Shown piece by piece: positions 1-8,860 of a stretch of DNA of 64,000 nt. The stretch spans positions 992,001-1,056,000 of the forward strand of contig CAVVTG010000002.1 of NCBI GenBank assembly GCA_963751105.1. The letters are read 5' to 3'. The notes below the pieces were generated by a model that made no database searches, was not told where the DNA came from, and was given only the letters and a program-made list of their open reading frames with translations. Position 1 is the first letter of the stretch, and every line of letters begins with the position of its first letter. The stretch comes from JACVRW01 sp963751105 (GTDB lineage: Bacteria; Actinomycetota; Thermoleophilia; Solirubrobacterales; Thermoleophilaceae). Both the position numbers and the translations under genes were made by a program.

Positions 1-562
1 GCCGATGTGGCCGACGGGGTCCTCACGCCGTTGGCCGATGTGGCGGACCAGGTCGTCGCTCCGTTGGCCGATGTGGCGGACCAGGTCGTCGCGCCGCTGG
101 CCGACGCAGCCGATGAGACGCTCGCGCCGTTGGCTGATGTGGCGGACCAGGTTGTCGCTCCGGTGGCCGATGTGGCGGACCAGGTCGTCGCGCCGCTGGC
201 CGACGCAGCCGATGAGCTGCTCACCCCGCTGGCCGACACCGGCGGTGAGCTGCTCGCACCGCTGACCGAGAGCGTCGGGCAGACGCTGGCGCCGGTCACG
301 GACGCCGTGACGGGTCTGGCAGAGCCCGTTACCGACGCCGTGGGAACCGTGCTGCAGCCGGTGACCGAGACTGCGACCGACCTGGTCGTGCCCATCGGCG
401 ACGCCGCCGGTCAGGTGCTGGCGCCCGTCGGCGACGCGACGGCGGGTCTCCTTCAACCGGTCGCCGACACGATCGGCACCGCGCTCGACCCGGTGGCCGG
501 TGCTGTGGACGGCCTGCTGACGCCGGCCGCCGACGCCGTCGGCGGAGCGCTCGAGCCCGTGA
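1..562 (+). repeat. 33-bp (11-codon) tandem repeats
   Basis: Seventeen or so imperfect 33-bp units lie inside the first gene. The first six are nearly identical in DNA and form a 99-bp higher-order unit (two ADV-type repeats plus one ADA-type), present around 29-128 and again around 128-227. The later units are diverged in DNA but keep the 11-residue periodicity. This suggests recent duplication at the 5' side of an old repeat array. Confidence 0.85.
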
Positions 563-1200
563 CCGGCCAGAGCGGCCCGCTCGCGCCCCTGACCCACGCC
601 GCCGGCTCTCTGGCTGCTCCGGTCGTCGATGCGGCCGGTGGCGTTCTCGACCCGGCGCTTGGTCAGGCGCCCGCCGGCGACCTCTCCGCGTCGGGCGATC
701 TGGAGCCGGCCCGTTCCGGCCCGCTGGCTCCCCGTCAGCAGTCGACTTCGCCCGCTCCGCCGTCCGCGCTAGGCACGGCCCCGACGGACCCCGTGACCCC
801 GGCCACGCCGGCGCCCCCGGTCGTCGAGCTCACGACGACGCGAACCGATGCCGGCGTCCCCGCGGGCACCCGCTCCGATGGTCCCACCGCCCTTTCGCCG
901 GGCACGCCGGCCACGAGCACGAGCCCGCTCGGTCAGGTGCCGTCGGGTGCTCGCCTCCACTCGGTCCCGCTGCCCAGCCCGAGCTCCCCCACCGCGTTCA
1001 CTCAGCCCGCCCCGCCCAGCCCCGCGCCCGGCTCCGGTGCGGGCCAGGCCGGCGGAAGCGGCTTCGCCTTCAGCATGTTCTTCGCACTTCTCGCTTCACT
1101 GGCGGCTCTGGCCGCCACGCGCCTCAGCCGGCGCCTGCAGCTCGCGCCGGCTCCCTGGCGCCCGGCGGCCTTCGTCGCCGTCATCGAGCGGCCTGGCTAG
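1..1200 (+). CDS. 11-residue-repeat surface protein, 5' end outside window
   Basis: The frame is open from the first base, so the N-terminus is missing. About 190 residues form tandem 11-residue units of the type P-[LV]-x-D-x-x-x-x-[VL]-x-x (for example PLADVADQVVA). A Pro/Ser/Thr/Gly-rich stretch follows (residues about 230-345), then one hydrophobic helix (GFAFSMFFALLASLAALAA) and a short basic tail. The layout suits a wall-spanning or surface protein anchored near its C-terminus; this is inferred from composition only. The nearest downstream gene has a peptidoglycan-binding domain, in keeping with an envelope role. No enzymatic motif is seen, and repeat-rich envelope proteins of this kind have no settled function. 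Confidence 0.7.
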   Translation, partial: ADVADGVLTPLADVADQVVAPLADVADQVVAPLADAADETLAPLADVADQVVAPVADVADQVVAPLADAADELLTPLADTGGELLAPLTESVGQTLAPVTDAVTGLAEPVTDAVGTVLQPVTETATDLVVPIGDAAGQVLAPVGDATAGLLQPVADTIGTALDPVAGAVDGLLTPAADAVGGALEPVTGQSGPLAPLTHAAGSLAAPVVDAAGGVLDPALGQAPAGDLSASGDLEPARSGPLAPRQQSTSPAPPSALGTAPTDPVTPATPAPPVVELTTTRTDAGVPAGTRSDGPTALSPGTPATSTSPLGQVPSGARLHSVPLPSPSSPTAFTQPAPPSPAPGSGAGQAGGSGFAFSMFFALLASLAALAATRLSRRLQLAPAPWRPAAFVAVIERPG

Positions 1201-1272
1201 CCCCCGCGGGCTCAGTCAGACCTGCCCGGGCGCCGGACGCGCCCAGGGCTCATCGCTCGATGAGGAGAAACC

Positions 1273-2709
1273 ATGTACACGACATATGGCTTGGTCTTTC
1301 GCCGAGTCGCCGGGATGGCGGTGGCGACCGCGCTGATGGCGCTGTTGCTGCCGGCCACCGCGGCTGCAAGCCAGGCCCCGGAAGCCACATCCGGGGAACC
1401 GGCTCTGGTGCGCACGGCAGCGAGCCTCGCGCGCTCGGCCGCGACCCCGCTGTCGGTGGGCGCGGGCTACCAGCGCGTGGGCGTTGCCCCGCAGACGGTC
1501 AAGCGACAGGCGAGGCGCGTCAAGGCGCTGCAACGCCTGCTGACCCGCCAGGGTGCCCGTCCTGGCCCGGTTGACGGTCTGTACGGACCGCTGACCGAAG
1601 CCGGCGTCGCCCGCTTCCAGCGGAAAAGAGGCATAGCGGTGGACGGGATCGCCGGGCGTCAGACCGCACGGCGCCTGCTGGCGGCGACGCGGCGCGCTTC
1701 GACCGACGACACACGCCGCGCCGGAAGCGCCCGGCTGCCACAGCAGCAGGTCGTGACGGTGCGGGCGGCGCTCGACACCGACGACAACGGGATCGGCGTT
1801 TCGCTGTCCCACGCCGCCGCCCCCGGGCAGGAGGAGGAGGTCGAGCCAGGGATGATGCTGGCCCTGGCGCTTCCGCTGCTCCTCGCGTCCGCTCTGTTCG
1901 GAGCGCTCCGGGGCCGGGTGGCTCCCGCCCGCAAGCCCGAGCGCAACGGCACCCTTCCCCAACTCGTGCGGATGCCCGAGCGCGACACCCCGCAGCCGGC
2001 GGTGAAGACCCCAAGTCCGGCGAGGGTGATGGCGATGGGTGAGCGGCGAGAGGCCGTTCGCGCGATCGGCTACGTCAGCGCTCCGCGGGGCGTGCGGATG
2101 GATGAGACCGGCCTGCAACGTCAGATACAGGCCATCGCCGCAGCGAGCGACGTGCGTGGCTGGGACCTGCTCGAGATCGTCAGCGACGTCGAGCCGGAAG
2201 GCGGCCGCGCGGCGGGTCGGCCCGGGTTGGCCCGGGCGCTCGGCCGGGTGCAGGCGGGCGAAGCCTCGTGCGTGGTCGTCTACGCCCTGCCGCAGCTCAG
2301 CCTGGCCGTGGCCGAGCTCGGGGAGATCCTGAGATCGGTCGGTCGCAGCGGTGGCCGGTTCGTGTCGCTCGAGGAGAACATCGACACCGCCGATCCCGCC
2401 GGACGCAAGGCGGCGAACGTGATCGTGTCGGTGAGCGGCTGGGAGCGCGATCGCCTCGGGCAGGCCACGCGCAAGGGTCTGGCGGCCGCACGCGCGAAGG
2501 GCACGGCGATCAGCCGGCCGTCGGTCTCCGACGTCCCTCCGCTCAAGGAGCGCATCGCCGAGATGCGCGCCGACGGCATGACGCTCCAAGCCATCGCCGA
2601 CACCCTCAACGACGAGGGAGTGCCGACGTTGCGGGGAGGCCAGAAATGGCGTCCCTCGAGCGTGCAGGCGGCGGTCGGGTACCGGCGACCGAAGAAGGGA
2701 CCGGCATGA
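1273..2709 (+). CDS. Peptidoglycan-binding / membrane / degenerate serine-resolvase fusion protein
   Basis: 478 aa with a strong Shine-Dalgarno (GAGGAG, 1262-1267). Residues 1-33 look like a signal peptide. Residues about 82-136 form a PG_binding_1 domain (VDGLYGPLTEAGVARFQ). Residues about 193-214 are a membrane helix (GMMLALALPLLLASALFGAL). Residues about 262-405 match a serine recombinase N-terminal domain (GLQRQIQAIA, GRPGLARALGRVQAGEA), followed by a recombinase-type tail (GMTLQAIADTLNDEGVPT). The catalytic signature is lost: the usual Y-x-R-V-S segment reads GYVSAP, and the usual D-R-L-S-R segment reads LPQLSL. Predicted topology puts the wall-binding domain outside and the resolvase fold in the cytoplasm. 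It is therefore unlikely to be an active recombinase and more likely a DNA-binding or sensory adaptor (inference). Confidence 0.8.
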   Translation: MYTTYGLVFRRVAGMAVATALMALLLPATAAASQAPEATSGEPALVRTAASLARSAATPLSVGAGYQRVGVAPQTVKRQARRVKALQRLLTRQGARPGPVDGLYGPLTEAGVARFQRKRGIAVDGIAGRQTARRLLAATRRASTDDTRRAGSARLPQQQVVTVRAALDTDDNGIGVSLSHAAAPGQEEEVEPGMMLALALPLLLASALFGALRGRVAPARKPERNGTLPQLVRMPERDTPQPAVKTPSPARVMAMGERREAVRAIGYVSAPRGVRMDETGLQRQIQAIAAASDVRGWDLLEIVSDVEPEGGRAAGRPGLARALGRVQAGEASCVVVYALPQLSLAVAELGEILRSVGRSGGRFVSLEENIDTADPAGRKAANVIVSVSGWERDRLGQATRKGLAAARAKGTAISRPSVSDVPPLKERIAEMRADGMTLQAIADTLNDEGVPTLRGGQKWRPSSVQAAVGYRRPKKGPA

Positions 2710-2749
2710 GGGCGTGGTCGGCCGCAACACGGGGGCGGCCGCCTGCGGT

Positions 2750-2755
2750 TAGGGT
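2750..2755 (+). promoter_or_regulatory. -10-like TAGGGT, leaderless promoter for MBL gene
   Basis: TAGGGT ends 8 nt before the ATG at 2764. No Shine-Dalgarno sequence is present. Confidence 0.45.
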
Positions 2756-2763
2756 CGTCGCCG

Positions 2764-3432
2764 ATGAAGCAGCTTGCCGACGGCGTGTGGCAGCTCCGGG
2801 GCTTTCCCCCGGACGGGATCAACGTCTACCTGGTGGAGGACGTCCTGATCGACGCTGCCACGCGCCGCGCCGGCAAGCGGATCCTCGGTCAGCTGGAGGG
2901 CCGGACGGTCAATGCCCACGCGCTCACCCACGCCCATCCCGATCACCAGGGGGCATCGGACGAGGTGTGCGGCAAGCTCGGTATCCCGTACTGGGTGGGC
3001 GAGCGCGACGTGCCGCTGGCCGAGACCCCCCGGGAGATCGGGAAGGACCAGCCCAGCAACTTGTTCAACCGCCTGGCCCTGCGCTACTGGGCGGGTCCGG
3101 GTCGCAACGTGGACCGAGTGCTGCGTGAGGGCGACGAGGTTGCGGGCTTCGACGTGATCGACGTGCCGGGCCACTCGCCGGGACACGTGGCCTTCTGGCG
3201 CGAGTCGGACCGCACGCTGATCCTCGGGGACGTGTTGAACTCGATCGATATCTACACCGGGCTGCGCGGCCTGCACGAGCCCAAGCGGGTCCTCACCCCC
3301 GACCCGGCGGAGAACCGCCGTTCGGCGCGCAAGCTGGCGCCGCTGCGGCCGGAGCTCGTTCTGTTCGGGCACGGGCCTCCGCTCCGTGACCCGCAGCGCT
3401 TCGTGTCGTTCATCGAGAGCCTGCCCGCCTAG
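2764..3432 (+). CDS. MBL-fold metallo-hydrolase
   Basis: 222 aa metallo-beta-lactamase-fold protein. The metal-binding HxHxDH motif is visible (THAHPDHQ), followed by a distal metal-ligand segment (VPGHSPGHVAF) and a late Asp/His (LILGDVLN, LFGHGPP). This arrangement fits the glyoxalase-II-like branch; the substrate cannot be told from sequence. It is a single gene between the fusion protein and valS, with a probable leaderless start at 2764. No signal peptide, so it is probably cytoplasmic. Confidence 0.85.
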   Translation: MKQLADGVWQLRGFPPDGINVYLVEDVLIDAATRRAGKRILGQLEGRTVNAHALTHAHPDHQGASDEVCGKLGIPYWVGERDVPLAETPREIGKDQPSNLFNRLALRYWAGPGRNVDRVLREGDEVAGFDVIDVPGHSPGHVAFWRESDRTLILGDVLNSIDIYTGLRGLHEPKRVLTPDPAENRRSARKLAPLRPELVLFGHGPPLRDPQRFVSFIESLPA

Positions 3433-3470
3433 CCCGGCCGGCCGGCGCGAGGCTGGCACACTTGCCTGAC

Positions 3471-6095
3471 ATGTCCGACGACCGTCTCAAGACGCTCCAG
3501 GAGCGCACGCGCTACGAGCCCGCCGAGGTCGAGGCCCGCATCTTCGCGCGCTGGGAGGGGGCGGGTGTGTTCAGCCCGCCGCCGGAGGGCACCGCCGCGG
3601 AGAACTACTCCATCGCCGTCCCGCCCCCGAACGTCACCGGCAACCTCCACATGGGCCACGCGCTCAACGCGTCGATTCAGGACGCGTGCATACGGCTGGC
3701 CCGCATGCGCGGCAAGCGGGCCAAGTGGATCTTCGGCACCGATCATGCCGGCATCGCCACGCAGCGTCAGGTTGAGAGGCGCCTGGAGGAGGAGGGCTCC
3801 GGCCGCGAGGCGGTGGGCCGCGAGGAGTTCGTGCGCCGGGTCTGGCAATGGCGCGAGGAGTACGGCGACACGATCCTGCGCCAGTTCCGTGCGCTTGGCG
3901 CCTCGCTCGACTACTCCGACGAGCGCTTCACGATGGACGAGGACTACGTGCGGGCGGTCAGCCACGTGTTCGTCCGCCTGCACGAGAAGGGCCTGATCTA
4001 CCGCGACAACTACATGGTCAACTGGGACCCGGGCCTGCGCACGGCGATCTCGGACCTCGAGGTCGAGCAGCGGACGGTGGAGGACACGCTCTACCTGGTG
4101 GACTACCCGCTCGAGTCGGGCTCGGGCTCGGTGACCGTCGCCACCGTGCGCCCCGAGACGATGCTCGCCGACACGGCCATCGCCGTGAACCCAGCCGACG
4201 AGCGCTATTCGCGGCTGATCGGCGAGACCGCGATTCTGCCGCTCGTGGGCCGGCGTCTGCCGATCATCGCCGACGACCACGTGGACCCGGAGTTCGGCAC
4301 GGGGGCGCTCAAGATCACTCCCGGCCACGACCCGGCGGACTTCGACATCGGGCGGGCTCACGGCCTCGACGAGGTCACGGTGATCGGCGAGGACGGGCTC
4401 ATCACCGAGTCGGCGCCGGAGCACTTCCGCGGCATGGAGGTCGACGAGGCGCAGGACGCAGTGGTGGCCGCGCTGCGAGCCGAGAGCCTCGTCTCGGGAA
4501 CCCAGCCCTACGAGCACGACGTGCCGCACTCGCATCGCTCGGGACGTCGGATCGAGCCGCTGATCTCACTCCAATGGTTCTGCGACATGAACCGGCTGGC
4601 GGCACCGGCCATCGAGGTCGTGAAGGACGGGCGGATCGCCTTCCATCCCGAGAAGCCCTGGACCGACGTCTACCTCAACTGGCTCGAGAACATCCGCCCC
4701 TGGTGCATCTCACGCCAGCTGTGGTGGGGCCACCAGCTACCCGTCTGGTACCGCGGCGACGAGACCTACGTGGGCGAGACGGCCCCCGAGGGCGAGGGCT
4801 GGGAGCGCGACCCCGACGTGCTCGACACCTGGTTCTCGTCGGGGCTGTGGCCGTTCGCGACCCTCGGCTGGCCGAGCGAAACGCCGCAGCTGCGCGCGTT
4901 CTATCCCACCGACGTGCTCTCCACGGCGCGCGACATCATCTTCCTGTGGGTGGCCAGGATGGTGATGTTCGGGGTCGAGCTCACCGGCGAGATCCCCTTC
5001 ACCGACGTGAACATCCATTCGGTGATCCAGGCCCCCGACGGGCGGCGGATGTCGAAGTCGCTCGGCACGGGCATCGATCCGTCGGAGCTCATCGCCGGCG
5101 GGCCGCGGCCGCCGGTGTTCGAGCAGGGCGGCGAGTTCCCCGCCTACGGCGCCGACGCCCTGCGCTTCGGGCTGCTGGCCATGTCCTCGTCGCAGGACGT
5201 GCGCTTCAACGAGGAGCGGGTCAAGCAGGGACGCGACCTCGCCAACAAGCTGTGGAACGCCTCGCGCCTCATCCTGCTGCGCGTCTCGGACGTGGAGCCC
5301 GATCCGAGCGCGGGCCGCCGGGTGGAGGATCGGTGGATCGTCTCCCGGCTCGAGCACCTCACCCGGCGCTCCACCGAGCTGCTCGACGGGTTCCGCTTCT
5401 CGGCCGCCGCGCTCGAGTTGTACGGAGCGTTCTGGTCCGAGCTGTGCGACTGGTACCTCGAGCTGGCCAAGCCGCGGCTCTATGAGGAGGAGAACGCCGG
5501 GGTCTCGGCCGTCCTCCTGTGGGCGCTCGAGCGGACGCTCCGGCTGCTCCACCCGGTGATGCCGTTCGTGACCGAGGAGATCTGGGGCCTCATGCCCGGC
5601 GAGCGCGGGCCGCTGGCCGCGGCCGGCTGGCCGGAGGCCGACCCGGCGCGCTTCGACGCGCCCGCGGAGGCCGAGCTGTCGCGGCTGATCGAGGCTGTGA
5701 CCGCCCTGCGGCGCTACCGCGACGAGGTGGGGGCCAAGCCGGGCCGCCCGGTGCGCGGTCGTCTGGCGGCCGAGGGCTACGGCGCCACCGCCGAGCACGT
5801 GGCCCGCCTGGCGCGCTTCCAATGGGTCGACGCGTCGCAGAACGGCGACGTGCTCGCCAGCGTCCCGGTTCCGGGCGGCGCTGTGCAGGTGCTGCCCTCC
5901 GAGGCCTTCGACGCCGACGAGGCGCTGCGACGGATCGACAAGAAGCGCGAGCAGCTCGCCAAGGAGATCGAGCGGGCCGAGCGCAAGCTGGCCAACGAGG
6001 GGTTCGTCGCCAAGGCGCCGCCCGAGGTGGTGGACGAGGAACGCCGCAAGCTCGACGAGTACCGCGATGCGCTGCGGCGCCTGGAGGGCCCGTGA
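3471..6095 (+). CDS. valS: Valyl-tRNA synthetase
   Basis: About 874 aa class I aminoacyl-tRNA synthetase that charges tRNA-Val. The HIGH-type motif is HMGH (residues 60-63, preceded by PPPNVTGN) and the KMSKS-type motif is RRMSKSLG (about residue 527). The CP1 editing domain lies between them, and the C-terminus is a predicted coiled coil (residues about 815-874, KKREQLAKEIERAERKL), as usual for ValRS. The ATG at 3471 is preferred over the in-frame TTG at 3462 because a CACACT -10-like hexamer ends 8 nt before it. The stop overlaps the folC start by 4 nt (GTGA), indicating coupled translation. Confidence 0.97.
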   Translation: MSDDRLKTLQERTRYEPAEVEARIFARWEGAGVFSPPPEGTAAENYSIAVPPPNVTGNLHMGHALNASIQDACIRLARMRGKRAKWIFGTDHAGIATQRQVERRLEEEGSGREAVGREEFVRRVWQWREEYGDTILRQFRALGASLDYSDERFTMDEDYVRAVSHVFVRLHEKGLIYRDNYMVNWDPGLRTAISDLEVEQRTVEDTLYLVDYPLESGSGSVTVATVRPETMLADTAIAVNPADERYSRLIGETAILPLVGRRLPIIADDHVDPEFGTGALKITPGHDPADFDIGRAHGLDEVTVIGEDGLITESAPEHFRGMEVDEAQDAVVAALRAESLVSGTQPYEHDVPHSHRSGRRIEPLISLQWFCDMNRLAAPAIEVVKDGRIAFHPEKPWTDVYLNWLENIRPWCISRQLWWGHQLPVWYRGDETYVGETAPEGEGWERDPDVLDTWFSSGLWPFATLGWPSETPQLRAFYPTDVLSTARDIIFLWVARMVMFGVELTGEIPFTDVNIHSVIQAPDGRRMSKSLGTGIDPSELIAGGPRPPVFEQGGEFPAYGADALRFGLLAMSSSQDVRFNEERVKQGRDLANKLWNASRLILLRVSDVEPDPSAGRRVEDRWIVSRLEHLTRRSTELLDGFRFSAAALELYGAFWSELCDWYLELAKPRLYEEENAGVSAVLLWALERTLRLLHPVMPFVTEEIWGLMPGERGPLAAAGWPEADPARFDAPAEAELSRLIEAVTALRRYRDEVGAKPGRPVRGRLAAEGYGATAEHVARLARFQWVDASQNGDVLASVPVPGGAVQVLPSEAFDADEALRRIDKKREQLAKEIERAERKLANEGFVAKAPPEVVDEERRKLDEYRDALRRLEGP

Positions 6096-7333
6096 CCTTC
6101 CGCCAGGCCGAGGAGTACCTGCTCGGCCTGGAGCTGTTCGGCATGCGCTTCGGGCTCGATCGCATGCACCGGCTGATGACCGTGCTCGGCCTGCCCCAGC
6201 GCCGTTTCGCCTCCATCCATGTGGTGGGCTCGAACGGCAAGTCGTCCACGGTGCGCTTCACCGCGGCGCTCCTCGAGCGCCACGGCGTGCGCTCGGGCAG
6301 CTACACCTCGCCTCACCTGCGCTCGTTCCGCGAGCGCATCGAGGTGGGGGAGGAGGCGATATCCGAGGCCGACTTCGCCGCGGCCGTGGAGCGAGCGGCG
6401 CACGCCGCCGAGCTGGTGAACCGGACCGCGGAGCCCGACGACCGCGTGACTCAGTTCGAGGCGCTGACCGCTGCGGCGTACCACGAGCTGGCCCGTCGTG
6501 GGGTGGAGGTGGCGGTGATCGAGGCCGGACTCGGCGGCCGCTTCGACGCCACCAACGTGATTCCGTCGCGGGTACAGGTGCTCACCTCGGTGAGCCTCGA
6601 GCACACCCGTTGGCTCGGACCGACGCTGGCCGACATCGCGGCGGAGAAACTCGACGTCGTCACCGACCACGCCACCGTGGTCGTGGGCGATCTGGACGAG
6701 GAGTCGCTGGCCGTGGCCCGTGAAGTGGCGGCCGAACGCCACGCCCGGCTCGTCACGGCTCCGGACGATCTCGAGGTCCCACTGGGGGCGGCAGGCCGCT
6801 TCCAGCGCCGGAACTTCGCCTTCGCCGCGGCGGCCACCGAGGCTCTGCTCGGCCGTCCCCTCGAACCGGAGGCGGTGGCGCGGGCGGCGGCCGAGACGAT
6901 CGTGGCGGGCCGGCTGGAGGTCGTGTCCGAGGAGCCGCTCACCGTGCTCGACGGCGCGCACAATCCGTCCGGCTCCCGGGCGCTGGCCGACTCCCTCGAT
7001 GACGTGCTCGGCGAACGGCGGCCGCGAGTGGCGGTGATCGGCGTGCTCGACGACAAGGATGCGACGGCGATGCTCGAGGTCCTGCTCCCGCATCTCGACC
7101 GGGTGGTGTTCACTCGCTCACAGAACCCGCGCTCGCTCTCGCCGGCCACGCTCACCGCGCTCGAGGAGAAGGTCGGCGGTCCGCCTGCGGAGACGGTCGC
7201 CGATCCGCGGGCGGCGCTCGACCGGGCGCGGGAGCTCGCCGGACCGGAGGGCAGCGTGCTCGCCACCGGCTCGATCTATCTGATCGCCGATCTGGTGCGC
7301 GAGCGGGTGGACGCTCGCGCCTCGAGCCTGTGA
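6092..7333 (+). CDS. folC: Folylpolyglutamate synthase / dihydrofolate synthase
   Basis: 413 aa Mur-ligase-family enzyme that adds glutamate to (dihydro)folate using ATP. The P-loop GSNGKSS lies near residue 48. The Mur-ligase central motif region (EAGLGGRFDATN) and the C-terminal domain motif (VLDGAHNPSG) are both present. The GTG at 6092 is chosen because it overlaps the valS stop by 4 nt and begins with the family N-terminus (FRQAEEYL). A longer open frame upstream is out of frame with valS and is not coding. valS-folC adjacency is common in Gram-positive bacteria. Confidence 0.95.
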   Translation: MTFRQAEEYLLGLELFGMRFGLDRMHRLMTVLGLPQRRFASIHVVGSNGKSSTVRFTAALLERHGVRSGSYTSPHLRSFRERIEVGEEAISEADFAAAVERAAHAAELVNRTAEPDDRVTQFEALTAAAYHELARRGVEVAVIEAGLGGRFDATNVIPSRVQVLTSVSLEHTRWLGPTLADIAAEKLDVVTDHATVVVGDLDEESLAVAREVAAERHARLVTAPDDLEVPLGAAGRFQRRNFAFAAAATEALLGRPLEPEAVARAAAETIVAGRLEVVSEEPLTVLDGAHNPSGSRALADSLDDVLGERRPRVAVIGVLDDKDATAMLEVLLPHLDRVVFTRSQNPRSLSPATLTALEEKVGGPPAETVADPRAALDRARELAGPEGSVLATGSIYLIADLVRERVDARASSL

Positions 7334-7920
7334 CGGCGGCCCCGGTCCTGCTCGAGGACGGTGCTCAGGTCGAGATCCGGCCGATCGAGCCGGGGGATCG
7401 CGACGAGCTGGCGGCGGGACTCAGGCGGCTCAGCCCCGAGTCGCGCTACCGGCGTTTTCTCGCTCCCACCGACGAGCTGTCGGACGCAGAGCTCGACTAC
7501 CTCACCAGTGTGGACCATCACGACCACGAGGCCCTGGTCGCTCAGGAGCCGGGATCGGGCGCGGGAGTGGGGGTGGCCCGCTTCGTGCGCTTCCCCGGCG
7601 AGCCCGACAAGGCGGAGTTCGCCGTCGCCGTGGCCGACGACTGGCAGGGACGGGGCGTGGGCGGCGCGCTCCTGGCCCGCCTGAGCGAGCGTGCGCGCGA
7701 AGAGGGGGTGCGTCGCTTCAGCGCGGTGATCCTCGCCGACAACCGCCCGATGCTCGAGCTGCTCGACGACCTCGGGGAGGTGCGCTACGCACAGGGTGAG
7801 TTCGGCGCCGTGGAGGTGGAGATCGACCTGCCGGAACGGGGCGTGGCGGCCGCGCTTCGCCGCACGATCAGCGCCGCCGCTCGAGGGGAGCTGTCGCTGC
7901 GGCCACGCTTCACGAGGTAG
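7330..7920 (+). CDS. GNAT-family N-acetyltransferase
   Basis: 196 aa. The GTG start overlaps the folC stop by 4 nt. The N-terminal part matches GNAT acetyl-CoA transferases, with the acetyl-CoA-binding loop visible as DDWQGRGVGGALL (residues about 100-112) and a preceding beta strand (AEFAVAVA). The form RRLSPESRYRRFL is typical of GNATs related to those found in protein-acetylation (Pat-like) fusions. The acceptor is unknown. It is probably the last gene of the valS-folC operon. Confidence 0.85.
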   Translation: MTAAPVLLEDGAQVEIRPIEPGDRDELAAGLRRLSPESRYRRFLAPTDELSDAELDYLTSVDHHDHEALVAQEPGSGAGVGVARFVRFPGEPDKAEFAVAVADDWQGRGVGGALLARLSERAREEGVRRFSAVILADNRPMLELLDDLGEVRYAQGEFGAVEVEIDLPERGVAAALRRTISAAARGELSLRPRFTR

Positions 7921-7954
7921 CGCTCGCCGCGGGCGGCTGCCAGGATTCAGCACG

Positions 7955-8071
7955 ATGGACGGCGACGGACCCCGTTTCGGAGCGATGATCGCGCTGGTCG
8001 CGGTGGTGGTGGCCACCGTGATCCTGGTGTTCTTCGGGATCGGCTACGCGCTGGGCCGTCTGTTCCTCTAG
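7955..8071 (+). CDS. Small single-pass membrane protein
   Basis: 38 aa. After a short acidic N-terminus (MDGDGPRFGA) almost all of it is one hydrophobic helix (MIALVAVVVATVILVFFGIG). ATG at 7955. Small one-helix proteins of this kind are frequent in actinobacteria. Function unknown; support is the start, the composition and the gene-free space on both sides. Confidence 0.5.
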   Translation: MDGDGPRFGAMIALVAVVVATVILVFFGIGYALGRLFL

Positions 8072-8107
8072 TCAGCGGAGCCGGCCTTTTTCCGCCCGGG
8101 CGACGGC

Positions 8108-8113
8108 TACACT
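8108..8113 (+). promoter_or_regulatory. -10-like TACACT upstream of zinc-ribbon membrane protein
   Basis: TACACT ends 10 nt before the ATG at 8124; no Shine-Dalgarno is present. Confidence 0.45.
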
Positions 8114-8123
8114 CGCCCCTTCA

Positions 8124-8750
8124 ATGGCGCTCCTCGCCATCTTCGGCATCGAGAACGACGGGCTGAACCTCGCGGTCAACCTGCTGCTTCTCTTCCTGGT
8201 CGTGGTCTGGCTCGCGCTGGTCTACTGGACCTTCGCGGACGCCCGGCGGCGCATCGGCGACCCGATGCTGGTGGGCTGCGCCACCGCGGCGTCGCTGTTC
8301 CCGTTCATCGGCACGATCATCTACCTCATCGTGCGCCCGCCCGAGTACCTCGAGGACGTGCGCGAGCGCGACCTCGAGATCGCGGCGGCCCAGGCCCGGC
8401 TCCAGAGCCTCGAGCACCATCACTGCCAGTACTGCGGCTTCGAGGTGGAGAAGGCGTTCCTGCGCTGTCCCAGCTGCCTGCGCCGGCTCAAGGAGCCCTG
8501 CAACGTCTGCGGGAAGCCGCTCGACCCCCGCTGGAAGATCTGCCCCTACTGCGAGGCCGAGGTGGGCCAGGCGCCGCCGGAGGCCCGCCGGGCGCGACCG
8601 CGCCGGGCGGCCGCGGCGGCCGCCGGCGGCGGGGCGGCACCCAGGGCCGCGCGGCCCGCGGCTGCCCAGCGGCCGCAGAGAACGGCCGAGGACGGCACCG
8701 CCGAGCGTCCCGCCCGGGCGCGGCGTGACCGGCCCCAGTCGGCCGGCTGA
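8124..8750 (+). CDS. Double zinc-ribbon membrane protein
   Basis: 208 aa. Two hydrophobic helices sit at the N-terminus (residues about 12-35 and 50-70; LLLLFLVVVWLALVYW and LFPFIGTIIYLIV). A charged linker follows, then two CxxC zinc-ribbon pairs (CQYCGFEVEKAFLRCPSC and CNVCGKPLDPRWKICPYC, residues about 100-150). The Ala/Arg/Pro-rich tail is low complexity. The architecture suits a membrane-tethered zinc-ribbon adaptor; the partner is unknown. Single gene with its own putative promoter. Confidence 0.75.
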   Translation: MALLAIFGIENDGLNLAVNLLLLFLVVVWLALVYWTFADARRRIGDPMLVGCATAASLFPFIGTIIYLIVRPPEYLEDVRERDLEIAAAQARLQSLEHHHCQYCGFEVEKAFLRCPSCLRRLKEPCNVCGKPLDPRWKICPYCEAEVGQAPPEARRARPRRAAAAAAGGGAAPRAARPAAAQRPQRTAEDGTAERPARARRDRPQSAG

Positions 8751-8825
8751 CGTCACTAGACGGCTGATTCCACGGCCCCGCGCACGCGGATGACGCACGG
8801 TTACCTGCGCCGGTTCGGGGTCATC

Positions 8826-8860
8826 GGGCTCGCCGATACCTTCGGGTATCGGCTTCGCCC
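8826..8860 (+). terminator. Stable UUCG hairpin, candidate terminator
   Basis: A perfect 9-bp stem (GCCGATACC / GGTATCGGC, 8832-8853) is closed by the very stable TTCG tetraloop. An outer GGGC/GCCC pair extends it to 8826-8860. No T-run follows. It lies between the zinc-ribbon gene and ndk, so it may end the first transcript. Confidence 0.5.

Noticed and set aside
1..562. CRISPR-like array reading of the 33-bp repeats
   Set aside because: Repeats are contiguous, in frame, encode an 11-residue motif and have no spacers; no CRISPR array was seen anywhere in the window.
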